In this document: in pieces, positions 62,149-64,000 of the stretch
Position numbering within the stretch: position 1 is the stretch's first letter
How the letters are laid out: every line of letters starts with the position of its first letter
NCBI RefSeq assembly: GCF_024679245.1
Contig: NC_090178.1
Location: forward strand, 7,564,202-7,628,201
Reading direction: 5' to 3'
Length of the DNA: 64,000 bases
Source: Pseudorasbora parva
Lineage: Eukaryota; Chordata; Actinopteri; Cypriniformes; Gobionidae
The notes under the pieces: model-generated
What the model was told of the DNA's origin: nothing
Seen by the model: only the letters and a program-made list of their open reading frames with translations
Database searches by the model: none
Program-made: the position numbers and the translations under genes

Positions 62149-62594
62149 TTAAAGTGGATTTTAGTATTTACTTTTGTGTATTTATTCTAAAAGCTCCAGT
62201 TGTCTTCTGTGCCCAGACTTGACTTTAGTTTGATGTTTGATACATTTAAGAAGCGTGTTTTCTTTGAGCAGGTGAAATGAAAGGTTCAGCTCATATAACT
62301 GACTGACAAAATTGTATACATGAGGATGCAGTGCATCGTCAATGCATCGTGATATATAATTTAAACGAAACGATGGCATGATAATCGTAATGGAACCGAA
62401 GTGCGAGAGCAGTGTAGGTTCACACCCTTACTCGTCTGACCACAGCACACTTGTCCACTGTCTTTTAGACCATCAGAGATGAGCTCGGGCCCAGAGAAAT
62501 CGCCGGCATGTCTGCATTGAACAGATGTATCGCTTTCTACTCGCGTAACAGAGATTCAGGTTGCATTTCTTGATGCAGCGTCAGATTGTGTTAA

Positions 62595-63562
62595 AGGGGG
62601 GGTGAAACACTCAGTTTCAGTCAGTGTCATGTCAATCTTGAGTACCTATAGAGTAGCATTGCATCCTGCATATCTCCGAAAAGTCTTTATTTTTTTTATA
62701 ATTATATAAGAAAGATGCGCTGTTCCGAGTCTTTCCGAAAAAAGCCGAGCGGGTGGGGGCGTGTCATGTGAGCGGAGCTAAATAATGACGTGTGCAGCAG
62801 CGCGCTGCAGTGAGGAAAGTGAGTCGCTCTGTGAGGAAAGTGATTCGCTCTGTGAGGAAAGTGATTCGCTCATTGAGGAAAGTGATTCGCCCGCCGCGTG
62901 AGGAAAGTGAGTCGCTCTGTGAGGAAAGTGATTCGCTCAGTGAGGAAAGTGATTCGCCCGCCGCGTGAGGAAAGTGAGTCGCTCTGTGAGGAAAGTGATT
63001 CGCTCTGTGAGGAAAGTGATTCGCTCAGTGAGGAAAGTGATTCGCCCGCCGCGTGAGGAAAGTGAGTCGCTCTGTGAGGAAAGTGATTCGCTCAGTGAGG
63101 AAAGTGATTCGCCTGCCGCGTGAGGAAAGTGAGTCGCTCTGTGAGGAAAGTGATTCGCCCGTCGCGTGAGGAAAGTGCTAATACAGATCGACCGCCGGCC
63201 TATCAGTGGGTAAGTCAGTAGCTACTGGTTATATCACCTGTTTAGCATCCTACAAGCCAGCGCTTTGATGGGCGTAGCCTGTTGCTTTCGCTCTCTCCGT
63301 CGCTCTCTCTCACGCGCTTCCGGTAGAATTGTCCGTAAGGCCCATACAAGGAAATTCCGCCCCCACTAACGTCAATGGGGACGCATGATCTCAAAAAACT
63401 TGCCGAAACTTATGACTAACCGGAAGTAGTATTTTTGACAAAGAAATACTCCCATCAAACGTCCACCTTAACTTTTGAAACTTTGTCTATGTTTAGTATG
63501 GGATTCCAAGTCTTTAACAGTGTAAAAGATCAGTATGCATGAAACAGCATTTCACCCCCCCT
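62595..63562. mobile_element. TTAA-flanked element carrying a minisatellite
   Basis: TTAA at 62591-62594 and 63563-63566 bracket agggggggtgaaac and its inverse gtttcac-like gcatttcacccccc(ct). The piggyBac-type target is inferred from TTAA. No transposase is present. Internal array at 62811-63177. Confidence 0.8.
62811..63177. repeat. Minisatellite with higher-order pattern
   Basis: Copies of a ~21-bp word, gtgaggaaagtgattcgctc, number about 17. Variants gtgagtcgctct, gattcgctcag and gattcgcccgccgc recur in the same order, so the array grew in multi-unit blocks of ~100 bp. Confidence 0.9.
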
Positions 63563-63566
63563 TTAA

Positions 63567-64000
63567 GTGGCAACAGTTTTCTAAAGTACTCCCGAGCCCA
63601 TGTGGCTATATTTAACAGAGTAGCATGATGGTTTATCATGCAATGCAATCTGAGGGCTAAAATGTGACACACACAGTCTCCTTCCTTGCCCTACATGTAC
63701 TGAGATTTCTCTGGATCCTCTGAATCTTTTCACAATACTACATATTTTATGGTAGAGGGTGAAAGACCTTAATACCTTGCAATCTTGCATTGAGAAATGT
63801 GATATTTGAATTGTTTAACAATACTTTCATGAAATATGTCACAAATTGGTGAGTCATGACCAATCTTTGCTTGCAAAGACCACCTGCTAATTAAGGACTG
63901 TTTCAAAAGAGTTTAAGTTGGATATTCTAGTCTTTTCAATTTTATTTTGCCTCTGTCTTGCAGCCATCAAAATCAAATACACTTAATTAGCCAGTGAAAA
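63567..64000. other. Continuation of an older unassigned repeat
   Basis: The sequence at 63567 onward looks like the continuation of 62430-62590 across the TTAA insertion. I cannot name the family. Nothing else is recognised up to the window end. Confidence 0.3.

Larger units (their letters stand above)
56025..64000 (-). other. thsd7a: thsd7a upstream intron, transposon-filled
   Basis: No further TSP1 exon was recognised on the - strand. The content is Tc1 remnants, an L2-like LINE end, three foldback/TTAA elements and short hAT ends (tagggctgaatgatt at 56578, tagggcttgcatag at 56744). The stretch 58880-59350 is unassigned. Confidence 0.5.

Noticed and set aside
62811..63177. CRISPR-like regular array
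   Set aside because: The units are contiguous with no unique spacers, in a vertebrate genome; it is a minisatellite.

Overview
This window is vertebrate nuclear DNA, most likely from a cyprinid-type teleost (zebrafish/carp/goldfish group). The basis is intron-split genes with GT-AG junctions, a conserved vertebrate gene block, and a dense load of fish-type transposons (Tc1/mariner, hAT, TTAA-flanked foldback elements, L2-like LINEs) and microsatellites. The species assignment is inference. No bacterial, CRISPR or phage features were seen.

Four protein-coding genes can be assembled from exons. (1) The 3' end of glcci1 lies on the + strand (coding exons 601-721 and 1963-2233). (2) ica1 is complete on the - strand: 12 coding exons between 28629 and 13550 give 459 residues, with a probable noncoding first exon and CRE-containing promoter near 29015-29160. 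(3) A neurexophilin, taken as nxph1, is on the - strand: a signal-peptide exon at 37105-37052 and a main exon at 31559-30813 give 266 residues. (4) The last ten coding exons of thsd7a are on the - strand from 56024 to 41619, covering TSP1 repeats, an EGF-like stretch, the membrane helix and the cytoplasmic tail. The four genes are neighbours in the same order in mammals (GLCCI1-ICA1-NXPH1-THSD7A), as I recall it. All exon joins were checked for phase and every one closes.

The genes are not an operon or pathway. ICA69 (ica1) is a BAR-domain secretory-vesicle protein, neurexophilin is a secreted alpha-neurexin ligand, THSD7A is a membrane adhesion/migration protein, and GLCCI1 is a glucocorticoid-responsive protein. 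The grouping is ancestral synteny, with intergenic distances strongly compressed.

Region by region: 1-3 kb is the glcci1 tail with a hAT element in its last intron. 3-10.4 kb is a nested transposon cluster: a dead LINE split by two hAT elements and by a dead Tc1, which itself carries a second Tc1 with an intact 334-aa DD35E transposase. 10.4-12.4 kb is intergenic between the convergent glcci1 and ica1. 12.4-29.2 kb is ica1 with repeat-rich introns. 29.2-37.2 kb is nxph1, with a long GACA/GATA array and broken Tc1 pieces in its intron. 37.2-41.6 kb is probably thsd7a 3' UTR, including a ~77-bp tandem repeat. 41.6-56 kb is the thsd7a exon block. 56-64 kb is upstream thsd7a intron filled with Tc1, L2 and foldback elements, including a TTAA-flanked element that holds a minisatellite.

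I did not find evidence for a new biological system. The observations most worth checking are the intact DD35E transposase, the nested cluster, a frame-preserving 84-nt intron in ica1, extra cysteines in the neurexophilin, and an unexplained GC-rich open stretch inside the last thsd7a intron.
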